A DNA stretch of 64,000 bases from Faecalibacter sp. LW9 (GCF_034661295.1 NZ_CP141062.1:806001-870000); one strand, 5' to 3'. Counted from the stretch's first letter, positions 1 through 9,722 are shown. Program-made: numbers and translations. Notes: generated by a model from the sequence alone, not told the origin.

Positions 1-171
1 TAAAATCTCTTCGATTGTTGCATCAGCTAAATCTGTACCTTCGATTGCTGCATTTAAGTTTGTCGTATATGCTGCATGGTGTTTTCCGTGGTGGATTTCC
101 ATTGTTTTAGCATCAATGTGTGGTTCTAATGCATCAACTGCATATGGTAATTGTGGTAATTCAAAAGCCAT
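1..171 (-). CDS. Superoxide dismutase (Fe/Mn family), N-terminal part
   Basis: The first 57 codons of a superoxide dismutase run off the left edge of the window. The visible start [17 protein letters not shown] and the MEIHHGKHH motif (about residues 24-32, holding the first metal-ligand His at about 27) are typical of the iron/manganese family, which disproportionates superoxide to oxygen and peroxide in the cytoplasm. Fe and Mn forms cannot be told apart from this fragment, so sodA or sodB is left open. A TATATTTG box at 224-231 on the same strand is a likely promoter. The gene is divergent from the serine hydrolase at 306. Confidence 0.93.
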   Translation of the reverse strand, partial: MAFELPQLPYAVDALEPHIDAKTMEIHHGKHHAAYTTNLNAAIEGTDLADATIEEIL

Positions 172-223
172 AATATTTTATTTTTTTAGATTATTAATTT
201 GTTTAAAATTAAATTAATTCTAA

Positions 224-231
224 CAAATATA
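224..231 (-). promoter_or_regulatory. Probable promoter -7 box of the superoxide dismutase gene
   Basis: TATATTTG on the minus strand fits the Bacteroidota -7 consensus TAnnTTTG and lies about 53 bases before the start codon. No good TTTG -33 box is seen at the usual 19-21 bp spacing. Confidence 0.5.
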
Positions 232-305
232 AGACCGAACGGATAAAAATTTAACATTATTTAATACGAATAGTTTAAATTAGTAAATCCACAAGAACAA
301 TTGCT

Positions 306-1484
306 ATGAAAAGACTTTGGAAAATCATCAAATGGTTTTTAATAATTATCGCATTATTACTTCTCGCTCTGTATTTTACAGGAAACGACTATATCATTCG
401 AGGAGTACAACTGACCTATCTCAAAGGCGAAAAAACAGCCAATATCGATGATTATAAAGATTTTGATAATAATGTCATTTTGGCAGGAACTCCACGACAA
501 TGGACACCGCATCCTTTCTATAATACCATTGAAAATGATGCCACCTTCGAGAAAGAATTATTGGATTTTGGTACAGCAGGGTATATCCTTATAAAAGATG
601 GTCAACTTCTGACTGAAAAATATTATCACCATTATCAGGAAGCTTCGTTAACCAATTCTTTTTCTATGGCAAAATCGATCCTTACAATGTTAATAGGAAA
701 AGCCATAGAAGATGGTTACATCAAAAGTTTTGATCAAAAATTGACCGATTTTATTCCTGAGTTTAAAGATGATGAATATGGAAAACAAGCCACAGTTCGT
801 GATTTGTCAGCGATGACCTCGGGTTATGATTGGGAAGAAAATTATTACTTTCCATTAAATCCGACCGCAAAAGCGTACTACGGTGATGATGTCGAAGGGC
901 AAATGCTCAAAAGACAATTTATATCAGCTCCAGGAGGACATTTTAAATATTCATCTGGGGATACCCAATTGTTAGGCATTGTATTGAAAAGAGCTTTAAA
1001 AAATAAATCAATTGCCCAATATGCACAAGAAACAATTTGGCAACCCATGGGCATGGAATTTGATGCTCAATGGTCGAAAGATCGAGCAGATGGGATGGAA
1101 AAAACCTATTGTTGTTTCAACTCAACAGCACGTGATTTTGCTAAATTGGGACAATTGCTTTTAAATGGTGGTAAATGGTATGATCAACAAATTTTAGATT
1201 CAGCATTTGTCCACCAAATGATTACACCGAATGCAAAAGCATTTCAGCCCAATGAAGTTCCAATATACGGACATTCCATTTGGATGGATCCTTCTTACAA
1301 AACTCCTTTTTATGCATTGCTAGGTCACTTGGGACAACGAATTATTGTTATTCCATCTCTTCAAATGGTGGTGGTACGAACAGGTAAGACGCACAACGAT
1401 CAACCCCAAACCAACCCTATTCCAGATGGAGATGTATATCGCTTAGTAGATGAAGCAGTACGAGTAAATCAAAAACTTAATTAA
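306..1484 (+). CDS. Membrane-anchored serine hydrolase, class C beta-lactamase-like
   Basis: This 392-residue protein belongs to the serine beta-lactamase/penicillin-binding-like hydrolases. An uncleaved N-terminal membrane helix (about residues 10-25) should anchor it with the catalytic domain outside the cytoplasm. The active-site motifs are visible: S-M-A-K (SxxK, residues 120-123), Y-S-S at 215-217 in place of YxN, and H-L-G at 341-343 in place of KTG. These variants are usual in esterase or peptidase-like members, so true beta-lactamase activity is not implied; the substrate is unknown. The gene ends one base before the next coding region, so both are probably one operon. Confidence 0.85.
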   Translation: MKRLWKIIKWFLIIIALLLLALYFTGNDYIIRGVQLTYLKGEKTANIDDYKDFDNNVILAGTPRQWTPHPFYNTIENDATFEKELLDFGTAGYILIKDGQLLTEKYYHHYQEASLTNSFSMAKSILTMLIGKAIEDGYIKSFDQKLTDFIPEFKDDEYGKQATVRDLSAMTSGYDWEENYYFPLNPTAKAYYGDDVEGQMLKRQFISAPGGHFKYSSGDTQLLGIVLKRALKNKSIAQYAQETIWQPMGMEFDAQWSKDRADGMEKTYCCFNSTARDFAKLGQLLLNGGKWYDQQILDSAFVHQMITPNAKAFQPNEVPIYGHSIWMDPSYKTPFYALLGHLGQRIIVIPSLQMVVVRTGKTHNDQPQTNPIPDGDVYRLVDEAVRVNQKLN

Positions 1485-1485
1485 A

Positions 1486-2193
1486 ATGTTAACTCAAATA
1501 CCGTATAAAAAAATATTATTCCTCGACATTGAAACAGTTCCACAAACTGATGACTGGAATTTGTTGAGTGAACGCACCCAAGAACTCTGGGCGAAGAAAA
1601 CCGCTTTCCAACGCAACAATGATGAAATCTCACCGGAAGATTTCTATCACGAGCGTGCAGGAATCATGGCTGAATTCGGAAAAATAGTATGCATCTCGTG
1701 TGGTATCGTGGTCAATGAAAATTATATCCATATGAAGAGCTTTTACGGTCATGATGAAGAGAAAATATTACGCGATTTCAATCAAATGTTAGTTGAAAAC
1801 TATTTCAAGCCCGATCATTTGCTTTGTGCACATAATGGAAAAGAATTTGACTTCCCTTATATCGCCCGTCGTATGATGATTCATCAAATTGAAATTCCAA
1901 GAATCCTTCAATTGTTCGGAAAAAAACCATGGGAAGTTCCGCATTTGGATACGATGGAATTGTGGAAATTTGGTGATTATAAACATTATACTTCATTGGA
2001 TTTATTGGCCAATATATTTGAGATTGAAACGCCAAAAGATGATATCGATGGTTCTCAGGTCGCTAAAGTATATTATGATGAAAACAATATCGAACGCATT
2101 AAAGCCTATTGTGAAAAAGATGTGGTAACACTAATCAATGTATTTCGGAAGATGCGTTATGAATCGATTTTAATGCGAAAAGAAGATCTATAA
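1486..2193 (+). CDS. PolB-type 3'-5' exonuclease (DnaQ-like fold)
   Basis: A 235-residue predicted 3'-5' exonuclease related to the proofreading domain of family B DNA polymerases, standing alone. The exonuclease motifs are visible: Exo I LFLDIETVP (Asp14 and Glu16), Exo II around AHNGKEFDFPYIARR, and Exo III in YCEKDVVTL near the C-terminus. The family removes nucleotides from 3' ends with two metal ions; its physiological substrate is not established. It starts one base after the serine hydrolase and ends at a strong bidirectional terminator, so it is the last gene of that operon. The two products have no obvious functional link. Confidence 0.85.
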   Translation: MLTQIPYKKILFLDIETVPQTDDWNLLSERTQELWAKKTAFQRNNDEISPEDFYHERAGIMAEFGKIVCISCGIVVNENYIHMKSFYGHDEEKILRDFNQMLVENYFKPDHLLCAHNGKEFDFPYIARRMMIHQIEIPRILQLFGKKPWEVPHLDTMELWKFGDYKHYTSLDLLANIFEIETPKDDIDGSQVAKVYYDENNIERIKAYCEKDVVTLINVFRKMRYESILMRKEDL

Positions 2194-2219
2194 AAAAAGC
2201 CTCCCAATGGGAGGCTTTT
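2192..2219. terminator. Bidirectional intrinsic terminator
   Basis: A 7-bp stem GCCTCCC/GGGAGGC with loop AAT is flanked by an A-run on the left and T-run on the right, so it can stop transcription of both convergent genes (exonuclease and CNNM protein). Confidence 0.85.
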
Positions 2220-2225
2220 CTATGA

Positions 2226-3629
2226 TTAGTTTTCTTCTTCAAGTTCTTCTTCAATTTCAATTCCATCATGGATGGTTAGAAGAATTTTTTCTACCGAATT
2301 ACGGTACATCTTCTTCACTATACCCGTATAGTCTGCAATTTCAATAACATCTTCGACTTCTAACTCACGGTCATAACAGATTTCTGCGATAAGACCTGCA
2401 AGCGTATCATAATGTTCTGATTCTTCGAATTTGTAAGGCAATAAGCGGTTGATATCAGAGATGGTATTGTGCGCATTTACAAGATAAATTCCTTTATCGA
2501 TACGTTCTACAATTGGATCTTCATTATCATATTCATCTTGGATTTCTCCTACCAATTCTTCTAGAATATCCTCCATCGAAACAATTCCTGCGACTTCCCC
2601 TACTTCATTGGTTACCACAGCCATTTGGACACGTTTCTTTTGGAATTGTTTCAGTACGTGCTTAATCATTGCACTTTCTGAAATAAATAAAGGTTCACGC
2701 AATAGTCCACGAATATCTTGTTGATTAGGATTTGCCATCAATTGTTTCATCAAATCCTTTGTATATAAAATACCAATGATATTATCTAACGACTCTTCAT
2801 AAACAGGATAACGCGAATATCCTTCTTCGATGGCATAATCAATAGCCTCCTTAACAGAAGTGGTCACATTAATCGCTGAAATATTCTTACGCAATGTTTG
2901 GATATTAATCACACGGCGATCATCAAATTCAAATACATTTTGAATCAAATCACGCTCTGATTCTTCAATCGCTCCACCATCAGAACTCTCTGAAATAATC
3001 ATCTTAAGTTCCTCCTCAGAGTGAATTTCACCCCCATGAATTGGTTTTACCCCAATTACTCGTAAAATCATATTAGCCAATCCGTTCATTAACCAAATCA
3101 CTGGTCTGAATACGAAATAAAAAATGCGTAATGGCCATGCCACTGTAAACGTTGTTTTGGTAGGGTATTGAATCGCTAAGGATTTAGGAGCTAATTCACC
3201 AAAAACAATGTGTAAAATGGTAATGATAACGAAAGCAATAATGAATGAGAAGTTTTGTGCAAATGCTACCCATTGTGGACCAGTTAAACCTAAAACATCA
3301 AATAATTTGACGATAACTGGCATTAACGATGATTCACCAACCCATCCTAAACCTAAAGAGGCTAAAGTAATACCCAACTGCGTTGCAGCAAGATAAGCAT
3401 CAAGATTGTTTACGATCGTTTTGGCAACATTCGATACACCAGCATTAATATCCTGGCTCACTTCAATTTGGGAAGATCTTACCTTTACAATGGCAAATTC
3501 CGCAGCTACGAAAAAACCATTTAAAAAGACAAGGAAAATTGTTAGCAATAATTTTGCTATTGAAATTTCATCGGCGACATTGTGATTAGCAACTAAAAAC
3601 AATGTCGAAATCTGGGAGTATGTATCCAT
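2226..3629 (-). CDS. CNNM/CorC-type membrane protein with CBS pair (hemolysin family)
   Basis: A 467-residue integral membrane protein of the CNNM/CorC (TlyC-like) family, implicated in Mg/Co homeostasis. The order is an N-terminal transmembrane CNNM domain (about residues 25-210, with FLNGFFVAAEFAIVKVRSSQ), a CBS pair (about 215-345) and a C-terminal CorC/HlyC domain (about 365-450). The older name hemolysin is misleading. The gliding protein GldE belongs to the same superfamily, but the neighbours here (PpiD, LptC) match the corC copy usually found by lptC in Flavobacteriia rather than the gldE locus. Not predicted to be a toxin. Confidence 0.85.
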   Translation of the reverse strand: MDTYSQISTLFLVANHNVADEISIAKLLLTIFLVFLNGFFVAAEFAIVKVRSSQIEVSQDINAGVSNVAKTIVNNLDAYLAATQLGITLASLGLGWVGESSLMPVIVKLFDVLGLTGPQWVAFAQNFSFIIAFVIITILHIVFGELAPKSLAIQYPTKTTFTVAWPLRIFYFVFRPVIWLMNGLANMILRVIGVKPIHGGEIHSEEELKMIISESSDGGAIEESERDLIQNVFEFDDRRVINIQTLRKNISAINVTTSVKEAIDYAIEEGYSRYPVYEESLDNIIGILYTKDLMKQLMANPNQQDIRGLLREPLFISESAMIKHVLKQFQKKRVQMAVVTNEVGEVAGIVSMEDILEELVGEIQDEYDNEDPIVERIDKGIYLVNAHNTISDINRLLPYKFEESEHYDTLAGLIAEICYDRELEVEDVIEIADYTGIVKKMYRNSVEKILLTIHDGIEIEEELEEEN

Positions 3630-3857
3630 TGGTTAAATTATAAAAACCAGCACGTTTCAATTTTTTAGGCTGGTGAAACATTATCTCTAATTTAATTCTT
3701 TTTTTTCAAATTATTTCGATTTTTGTTTCGTTACAAAATTATAAAATTTTTAGATTCAATTTTCAAATTTGATTCATCTTATCCAATCCATAAATTTTCA
3801 GTAAATTTCAGCATTCAAATTATTGACATGCACACATCAAAAACAGAGGAACCTTGG

Positions 3858-5537
3858 ATGATACAAGTGAAAAATTTGAGTGTTTCTTTTGGCGATCGCC
3901 AAGTACTGAACGCGGTAAATTTTAACTTAAAACAAGGTGAAACGTTAGGAATTGTTGGAGAATCTGGATCAGGAAAATCAATTACTTCCTTAGCCATCAT
4001 GGGATTATTATCTCCTCAAGCGACGATTCATCCTGGTAGCGAAATTCTTTTTCAGTATCAAAACAAGACCATCAATTTATTACAATTGAAAACGGATGAG
4101 CTTCGTACAATTAGAGGAAATGATATAGCCATGATTTTCCAAGAACCGATGACTTCGCTTAATCCCAGTTTACGATGTGGTGAACAAGTGGAAGAATCGA
4201 TTGCGTTGCATCAAAAACTGTCGAGATCAGAGGCCAAACAAAAAGTAATTTCCCTTTTTGAACAGGTTAAACTTCCACAACCAGAACGGGTTTATAAAGC
4301 GTACCCTCATGAATTATCTGGTGGACAGAAGCAACGTGTGATGATTGCTATGGCAATTGCCTGCGAACCTAAGTTATTAATTGCGGATGAACCTACAACG
4401 GCATTGGATGTGACGGTACAAAAAGCTACCCTTGATCTTTTAAAAGAATTACAAACGACGCACCAAATGAGTATGATATTCATTTCGCACGATTTGGGCG
4501 TTATTGCCAATGTTTGTGAAGAAGTTTTGGTGATGTTTCGAGGAGATGTCGTTGAACAAGGGCATGTTGAATCCATTTTTAATGCTCCCAAAGAAAATTA
4601 TACCAAAGGTTTAATTGCTTGTCGACCACGTTTGGACGAGCGATACAAGCGACTTCCGACAGTCAACGATTTTTTAGAAAATCCCAATCATCAGTCAGAA
4701 ATTTATACGGATGACGAACGAAAAGCTTTTCATCAATCGATTTATCAGCAAGAACCAATATTAGAAGTTCGAAATTTAAAAAAATATTTTTATCCTTCTT
4801 CTCTCTTTGGATCAGCGAAAACACCGAATGTAAAAGCGGTGGATGATATTTCCTTTAAAGTTTATCCCGGAGAAACTTTAGGATTGGTAGGGGAATCAGG
4901 TTCAGGAAAAACCACCTTATCCCGTACAGTATTGTTATTAGAACAGCCTACTTCAGGAGAGATTTTCTTTCGAGGAAAAGATATTACTCTACTAAAAAAA
5001 GAAGAGGTTCGTCAATTGCGTCGGGAAATCCAGATAATTTTTCAAGATCCTTATTCGAGCTTGAATCCTCGTCATACCATAGCTCAAATTATCACTGAAC
5101 CCATGGGGATTCATGGAATTGGTACTACTAAAAAAGAACGATTAGCGACAGCAGAATCTTTACTCGAGAAAGTGGGGTTATCCGCTGCTGATTTAAACAA
5201 ATATCCCCATGAATTTTCTGGAGGTCAACGTCAACGCATCGGCATTGCACGTGCCTTTACTTTAAAACCTCAATTCATCATCTGTGACGAATCCGTTTCT
5301 GCTTTAGATGTTTCGGTTCAAGCACAAGTTCTAAACCTTTTAAATGATCTTAAAACCGAATTTGGTTTTACCTATATCTTTATTTCACACGATTTAGCCG
5401 TTGTGAAATACATGAGTGATCAGTTATTGGTCATGCAACATGGGGTTTTAAAAGAATTAGACGATGCTGATCAAGTATATGCCCATCCTACTACAGCCTA
5501 TACAAAAGAATTAATCGATTCTATTCCTAAATTATAA
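3858..5537 (+). CDS. Fused dipeptide/oligopeptide ABC transporter ATP-binding protein (DppD-DppF/YejF-like)
   Basis: Two complete ABC ATPase domains are fused in one cytoplasmic polypeptide of about 559 residues, as in YejF and GsiA, which energise peptide uptake. Each half has a Walker A (GESGSGKS at about 34-41; GESGSGKT in the second half), a signature (LSGGQKQR; FSGGQRQR) and a Walker B with ADEPT or CDESVSA. The ATG at 3858 gives the usual short lead-in to the first domain and is preceded by AGAGGA; ATG 3828 is an alternative, and the far upstream TTG at 3723 is unlikely. No permease or binding protein gene is adjacent, so its partners are elsewhere. Confidence 0.85.
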   Translation: MIQVKNLSVSFGDRQVLNAVNFNLKQGETLGIVGESGSGKSITSLAIMGLLSPQATIHPGSEILFQYQNKTINLLQLKTDELRTIRGNDIAMIFQEPMTSLNPSLRCGEQVEESIALHQKLSRSEAKQKVISLFEQVKLPQPERVYKAYPHELSGGQKQRVMIAMAIACEPKLLIADEPTTALDVTVQKATLDLLKELQTTHQMSMIFISHDLGVIANVCEEVLVMFRGDVVEQGHVESIFNAPKENYTKGLIACRPRLDERYKRLPTVNDFLENPNHQSEIYTDDERKAFHQSIYQQEPILEVRNLKKYFYPSSLFGSAKTPNVKAVDDISFKVYPGETLGLVGESGSGKTTLSRTVLLLEQPTSGEIFFRGKDITLLKKEEVRQLRREIQIIFQDPYSSLNPRHTIAQIITEPMGIHGIGTTKKERLATAESLLEKVGLSAADLNKYPHEFSGGQRQRIGIARAFTLKPQFIICDESVSALDVSVQAQVLNLLNDLKTEFGFTYIFISHDLAVVKYMSDQLLVMQHGVLKELDDADQVYAHPTTAYTKELIDSIPKL

Positions 5538-5543
5538 TAACAT

Positions 5544-5577
5544 AAAAAAAGCCCGAATCGATGATTCGGGCTTTTTA
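5544..5577. terminator. Bidirectional intrinsic terminator
   Basis: A 9-bp stem GCCCGAATC/GATTCGGGC with loop GAT is flanked by A- and T-runs between the convergent ABC ATPase and PpiD genes. Confidence 0.88.
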
Positions 5578-5595
5578 TCTATATCGAAATAGCAA

Positions 5596-7443
5596 TTAAT
5601 TAATTACTCGATCGCGGTTGTCTTTGATATCAGCCGCTTGAATTAATGAAGGTAATAATGTTTGAGAAACTTGTCCTTTTAATTGACGGTTTAAGTTTTC
5701 TAATAACATATTTCCTTTTTGTCCTGTAGGAATATTTTGTGTTTTAGGAACAATGTAGAATACCCCTGCATTTCCTGCAATTGCTTTCGATGAAGTATTT
5801 GGTTTAACCCCAAATGCTGCACCTACTACGCGTGGCTCTAATCCTACACCTTGGATATTATTGTTTCCAAAATTAACCATTGCCGTTGCTTTTTTACCAC
5901 CAAATTGTTTGATAAAAGCATCAATTCCTCCTGTGGCAATTTTTTCATTTACAGCAGCCGTTACTTTTTCTTGTAATAAGATCGGCTCTACAAATTGTCT
6001 TACAACTGATGGATGCGCTAACCCTTTATCAAAACGAGAATTTAAATGTACGACAATGTAGTCTCCATTCTCTGAAGTGAATAAGTTCGTTGCTCCAGCT
6101 TGTGTTTTCTTATCGAATGCCCAAGCTAAAATTTTATCAGTTTGATCTGCTGGTAATTCTTGAGCAATTCCTGGCGCAAAACGCTCGATTGATTCTGAAA
6201 CACCAGAAACAAAATTTGATTTTTTCGCTAACGCTGTGAAATCGTTCACTGATTTTCCTTCTACGGCTTGAACGAAGTTACGCGCATCTTTAAACGCTTT
6301 ATCTGTTGTTGCTTTCGATGGATCGATACGTTTTACAATGTTTGCAATTTGGTAAACGGTATTGGTATTTACCGAATCTTTTACCTCTTTAGATTTTGAG
6401 ATTTTATACAATTGGTAAGTATCACCTACTTTGTAAGGTCCACCAATTTGTCCCACTTGTGCCGTTTTAAAGAATTCTAAAATTTCAGGCGTTAAATTCG
6501 CTTTTGCTAAATCTTCTCTTGAGAAATAGTTAGAAATAAATGGTTGATCTGAATTCGAAGCAACATAAATCGAATCATTTTTCGTAGATCCAAATGCTTC
6601 AATAGTATCCGTTACATTATTTACTTCGTCGTGAATAATTTGCTGCGTTAAGTATTTTTTAATATTTGCTAAAGCCACTTGCTCATCTTGAGCAGATGCT
6701 TTCGCTGGAAAATACGCATACGCAACTTTTACTAATCCATTAGCTTCAAAACGTTTTGGGAATTTTGAAGTATAAGCATTGATATCCTCATCCGAAATTT
6801 TTAATCCCAATTTATTGGATAATGTTTTGTAATCTACAAAAGCATAATCAATTGTTGCATTAGAACCATTGTATGTTTGTTGTAAATCTGCTTCTTTACC
6901 TGTTACAGCTGTACCAGCCATTACATAGCTTAAGTATTTACGAGATAAGATCTCTAACTTAATCTGTTCTGCAGTTTGTAACCAACCTTTATAGTTTTGC
7001 ATCATGTTTGGATCCGCAGCTGCTGCTTGTTCCAACTGATTAATTTGTTGTTTTGCCTCTGCTGGAGATTTCATTCCAAACTGTTGAGCAACATAACTCC
7101 AAAACTCATCTTCAGAAACTTCTAATCCTAATTTTTCTGCATGTTGTTTTAATACTTTTTGACTCACTAAACTTGACCAAGTTTGTTGAGCTAATTGGTT
7201 TTCAGATACACTTTGTCCCTGTTGCTGTAACATATTTTGTACAGATTCTCTTTGAGACATGTACTCGTTAATCCCAATACTTTCACCATTGATGCTTCCC
7301 ACTTGGTTAGGATCTCCTGTGAATAATTGTTTAATTTTCGAGTTTTCACCGAAAAGGTCACCTGCAACGAATGCAAGCATCGCCACTCCGATCACTACGA
7401 AAATCAACCAGGTTTTCTTACGAATTTCTCCTAAAATTGCCAT
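5596..7443 (-). CDS. Periplasmic folding factor, PpiD/SurA-like peptidylprolyl isomerase
   Basis: A 615-residue inner-membrane-anchored chaperone. A short cytoplasmic start (MAILGEIRKKTW), one membrane helix (about residues 12-30) and a large periplasmic part with a SurA-type N-terminal helical domain (about 35-200, including the VSQKVLKQHAEKLGLEVS stretch) are visible; parvulin-like segments follow at about 340-470. Such proteins help newly exported outer-membrane proteins fold. At 615 residues it seems somewhat shorter than the roughly 700 I expect for flavobacterial PpiD (from memory). The neighbouring LptC and barrel protein genes run in the same direction, which fits an envelope-biogenesis group. 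Confidence 0.82.
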   Translation of the reverse strand: MAILGEIRKKTWLIFVVIGVAMLAFVAGDLFGENSKIKQLFTGDPNQVGSINGESIGINEYMSQRESVQNMLQQQGQSVSENQLAQQTWSSLVSQKVLKQHAEKLGLEVSEDEFWSYVAQQFGMKSPAEAKQQINQLEQAAAADPNMMQNYKGWLQTAEQIKLEILSRKYLSYVMAGTAVTGKEADLQQTYNGSNATIDYAFVDYKTLSNKLGLKISDEDINAYTSKFPKRFEANGLVKVAYAYFPAKASAQDEQVALANIKKYLTQQIIHDEVNNVTDTIEAFGSTKNDSIYVASNSDQPFISNYFSREDLAKANLTPEILEFFKTAQVGQIGGPYKVGDTYQLYKISKSKEVKDSVNTNTVYQIANIVKRIDPSKATTDKAFKDARNFVQAVEGKSVNDFTALAKKSNFVSGVSESIERFAPGIAQELPADQTDKILAWAFDKKTQAGATNLFTSENGDYIVVHLNSRFDKGLAHPSVVRQFVEPILLQEKVTAAVNEKIATGGIDAFIKQFGGKKATAMVNFGNNNIQGVGLEPRVVGAAFGVKPNTSSKAIAGNAGVFYIVPKTQNIPTGQKGNMLLENLNRQLKGQVSQTLLPSLIQAADIKDNRDRVIN

Positions 7444-7547
7444 TCTTATGTTAATTTATATACGATAATAGGTGGCGAAAATACGACAATACATTGAATA
7501 ATAAAACAGAAGAAAGTAGAAGAATGAGGTTTATTGTAAATTATTTT

Positions 7548-8162
7548 TTACAATTTTTGTTCTTCTTTCATTAAAATATACCCTTCGTTATTAAAAAGCG
7601 TATATTCTTGTAAATCATCTGCGGCTTCTATTCCGTTTTTAGCCGTTATTTTACTTCCGTCTTTACCGATTAGTTCTACTAATTTTGTGGTATAGATTAG
7701 TTTTTTGTTTTTGTCCCAGAACAATTGTTCAGATTTAACCGAATCTCCTTCATCCGTTACAATCACTACATTTCCACGACCTTCATAAATCCCCGTTTTA
7801 TCACTTAATTTTCCCCAATCGGCTTTAAAAAACCCAGGTTTTTCAGCGCCTTTTTCATAAAAGTCCAATTCTAAACCTTTTCTAAAAAGGGTATAAGGGG
7901 TATCAATTAAACTGTATTCCTCAATTAATGGAGAACGGAGATTCATCGTGACTTTACCAGAGTCCTTAAAAATGATATTAGCGTCAATCAAACTCCTATT
8001 CGGAAAGTTGGTCTTCATATCTTTTCTGACAACAGGTACTTCTCTATTACACGAAAAAAGTGTAACAAATAATGATAGCATTAGTGTTATTCCTTTTAAA
8101 CACTTCCAACCATTATTTATCACACTGATATTCATTCTTTTATTTTTTTGATTAACAATCAT
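7548..8162 (-). CDS. lptC: LPS export factor LptC (lipoprotein form)
   Basis: A 204-residue LptC-family protein that passes lipopolysaccharide from the inner-membrane LptBFG transporter to the periplasmic bridge. Here it looks like a lipoprotein: a hydrophobic stretch ends in a lipobox (LFSC, Cys38 from this start). Family features include the NRSLIDANIIFKDSGK region and the following beta-jellyroll strands. The chosen start overlaps the stop of the upstream barrel gene (TAATG), which points to translational coupling; ATG 8135 would give a more normal signal peptide and is a real alternative. Confidence 0.85.
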   Translation of the reverse strand: MIVNQKNKRMNISVINNGWKCLKGITLMLSLFVTLFSCNREVPVVRKDMKTNFPNRSLIDANIIFKDSGKVTMNLRSPLIEEYSLIDTPYTLFRKGLELDFYEKGAEKPGFFKADWGKLSDKTGIYEGRGNVVIVTDEGDSVKSEQLFWDKNKKLIYTTKLVELIGKDGSKITAKNGIEAADDLQEYTLFNNEGYILMKEEQKL

Positions 8163-9445
8163 TAATCAATTACACGTTTTCTAAACCAAATATCGTTTAA
8201 GTCGAATCCAACTTTAACGCCTAAATAGTTATCTTTAATTAAACCATTACTTGTTGTTCCTCTTTGTCCATATTCTAATGCTACATTCAGCATTGTCCCA
8301 TCGTTTATTTTTCCAACAGGCAATCCGGCACCGATTGTTACACCATAACGGTTAATATCTGATCCGTATAACGCATATGGAGCTGATTCATAATATAAAC
8401 CTGCACGATAAATCACACGGTTAAAATAACTTTTGTAACTGTTAAAGTCAGGAATCCAATATCCACCAACTGCCAAATACACGTTATTTTTATATTCCGT
8501 ATTTGATGCTACGGTAGATACTGGAGATAAGGATGGTTTTTCAAAATCAGACCAAGTATTAAACTTCGCTTCTCCAGAAATGGCCCATGCATTATCTTTT
8601 GTATAAGATGCCCCAATTGCAAAAGTATGAGGTAATTTTGTTTTTGCTTCTGCATCACGTTTTAAACTAATCGTATCTAACGATGCTTTATCTGTCCCTA
8701 AAAACGTATACGTCGACGTCATTTCATTTAAATCTGTCGTTAAGTTAGATCCCAAGGTATAGTAGGCACCAATGTAAAGGTTATTGTTTTTACCAATCTT
8801 TTGTTGATACATTGATCCTAAAGTAAATTGAACGCCACGATAATTGGCTTTTGTACTATAATCGGTTAATAAACTCGCACCTTCGATCGAAACCTTTTCA
8901 CTCGTTTCTAACTTCCCGAATAAGTAGTTTGCACGTAAAGCTAAAGAGAATCCGTTGGTAATGTTGTAGTTGTAGAAGGCGTGTAACGAGTTAATCGCTC
9001 CTTTACCTTCCATGGCAGACATTTGGTTTGCGTTTTCTCCTACCCCTGTATTGGTAATGTTATATCCTAAAGCACTATACGGCTGAAACCCCATTCCGAA
9101 TGTACTTTTCTTTGTCATTGGAAATGCTAAGGAAATGTTCGAAAGTTTGAAACTTCCAGTTGAAACTTTATCCGAACCTGATTCAAATGTACTATTATCC
9201 CCTCTAACACTCACGTTAAAGTTCGTCATACGAATATTTCTATTCGCTGCTGGGTTAGAGAAATTAGCGTTTTGTCCGTAAGGGTTGGTTGGGACAGTCG
9301 ATATTCCACCCATACCTCCAATTTCTGCGTTATTATTATATAATTGTTCTCCAATTCCTAACGAAGAATACGGAGATACAGAAACTGTTTGGGCTTGAAT
9401 TGTCGTTGCCCCAATAAGAGCAAGACTACAAATAATCCATTTCAT
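8162..9445 (-). CDS. Outer-membrane beta-barrel protein of unknown function, beside lptC
   Basis: A 427-residue protein with a clear signal peptide (cleavage near AQA-QTVSVSP, about residue 18-19) followed by alternating amphipathic strands and an N-terminal SSLGIGEQL...GGMGG segment like FadL-type barrel proteins. It is probably an outer-membrane barrel with a plug-like N-terminus. Flavobacteriia commonly carry such a gene directly before lptC, as here with a one-base overlap, suggesting a role linked to the envelope. No substrate can be named. The class often has coaX just upstream; here tRNA-Phe genes and an IS lie there instead. Confidence 0.72.
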   Translation of the reverse strand: MKWIICSLALIGATTIQAQTVSVSPYSSLGIGEQLYNNNAEIGGMGGISTVPTNPYGQNANFSNPAANRNIRMTNFNVSVRGDNSTFESGSDKVSTGSFKLSNISLAFPMTKKSTFGMGFQPYSALGYNITNTGVGENANQMSAMEGKGAINSLHAFYNYNITNGFSLALRANYLFGKLETSEKVSIEGASLLTDYSTKANYRGVQFTLGSMYQQKIGKNNNLYIGAYYTLGSNLTTDLNEMTSTYTFLGTDKASLDTISLKRDAEAKTKLPHTFAIGASYTKDNAWAISGEAKFNTWSDFEKPSLSPVSTVASNTEYKNNVYLAVGGYWIPDFNSYKSYFNRVIYRAGLYYESAPYALYGSDINRYGVTIGAGLPVGKINDGTMLNVALEYGQRGTTSNGLIKDNYLGVKVGFDLNDIWFRKRVID

Positions 9446-9603
9446 ATGAACTTATATAGAATTCTAAGGCACAAATATGATGATTTGTTGTTAAATTATA
9501 AAATTACAGAGCAAAAATGAGTTGTTAAAAGTCTATTAATTTTTAAAATATGGAAATTTTGTGTGGATTTTCCTATTTTGAAGCAGATTTAATTCAAAAA
9601 AGA

Positions 9604-9634
9604 TTTGGAGGTTTGAATTTTCGTTCTATATTTG
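9604..9634 (+). promoter_or_regulatory. Promoter of first tRNA-Phe
   Basis: TTTG at 9604-9607, a 19-bp spacer and TATATTTG at 9627-9634 match the Bacteroidota sigma consensus exactly. Confidence 0.8.
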
Positions 9635-9649
9635 CATCACAATTAAGGC

Positions 9650-9722
9650 GGTGCCTTAGCTCAGTTGGTAGAGCAAAGGACTGAAAATCCTTGTGTCCCT
9701 GGTTCGATTCCTGGAGGCACCA
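9650..9722 (+). tRNA. tRNA-Phe (GAA)
   Basis: A 73-base cloverleaf: acceptor GGTGCCT/AGGCACC, D-stem GCTC/GAGC, anticodon stem AAGGA/TCCTT around CTGAAAA (anticodon GAA), T-loop TTCGATT and discriminator A. The T-stem CCTGG/CCTGG contains a U-U mismatch at its middle pair. It is followed by its own terminator. Confidence 0.96.

Noticed and set aside
306-1484. Antibiotic-resistance beta-lactamase
   Set aside because: Motifs are variant (Y-S-S and H-L-G) and it is membrane-anchored; more like general serine hydrolases.
2226-3629. Hemolysin toxin
   Set aside because: The CNNM/CorC family is historically named hemolysin but is a metal-homeostasis type membrane protein.
3723-3857. N-terminal extension of the ABC ATPase from TTG at 3723
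   Set aside because: The added residues have no family resemblance and ATG 3858 gives a normal start.
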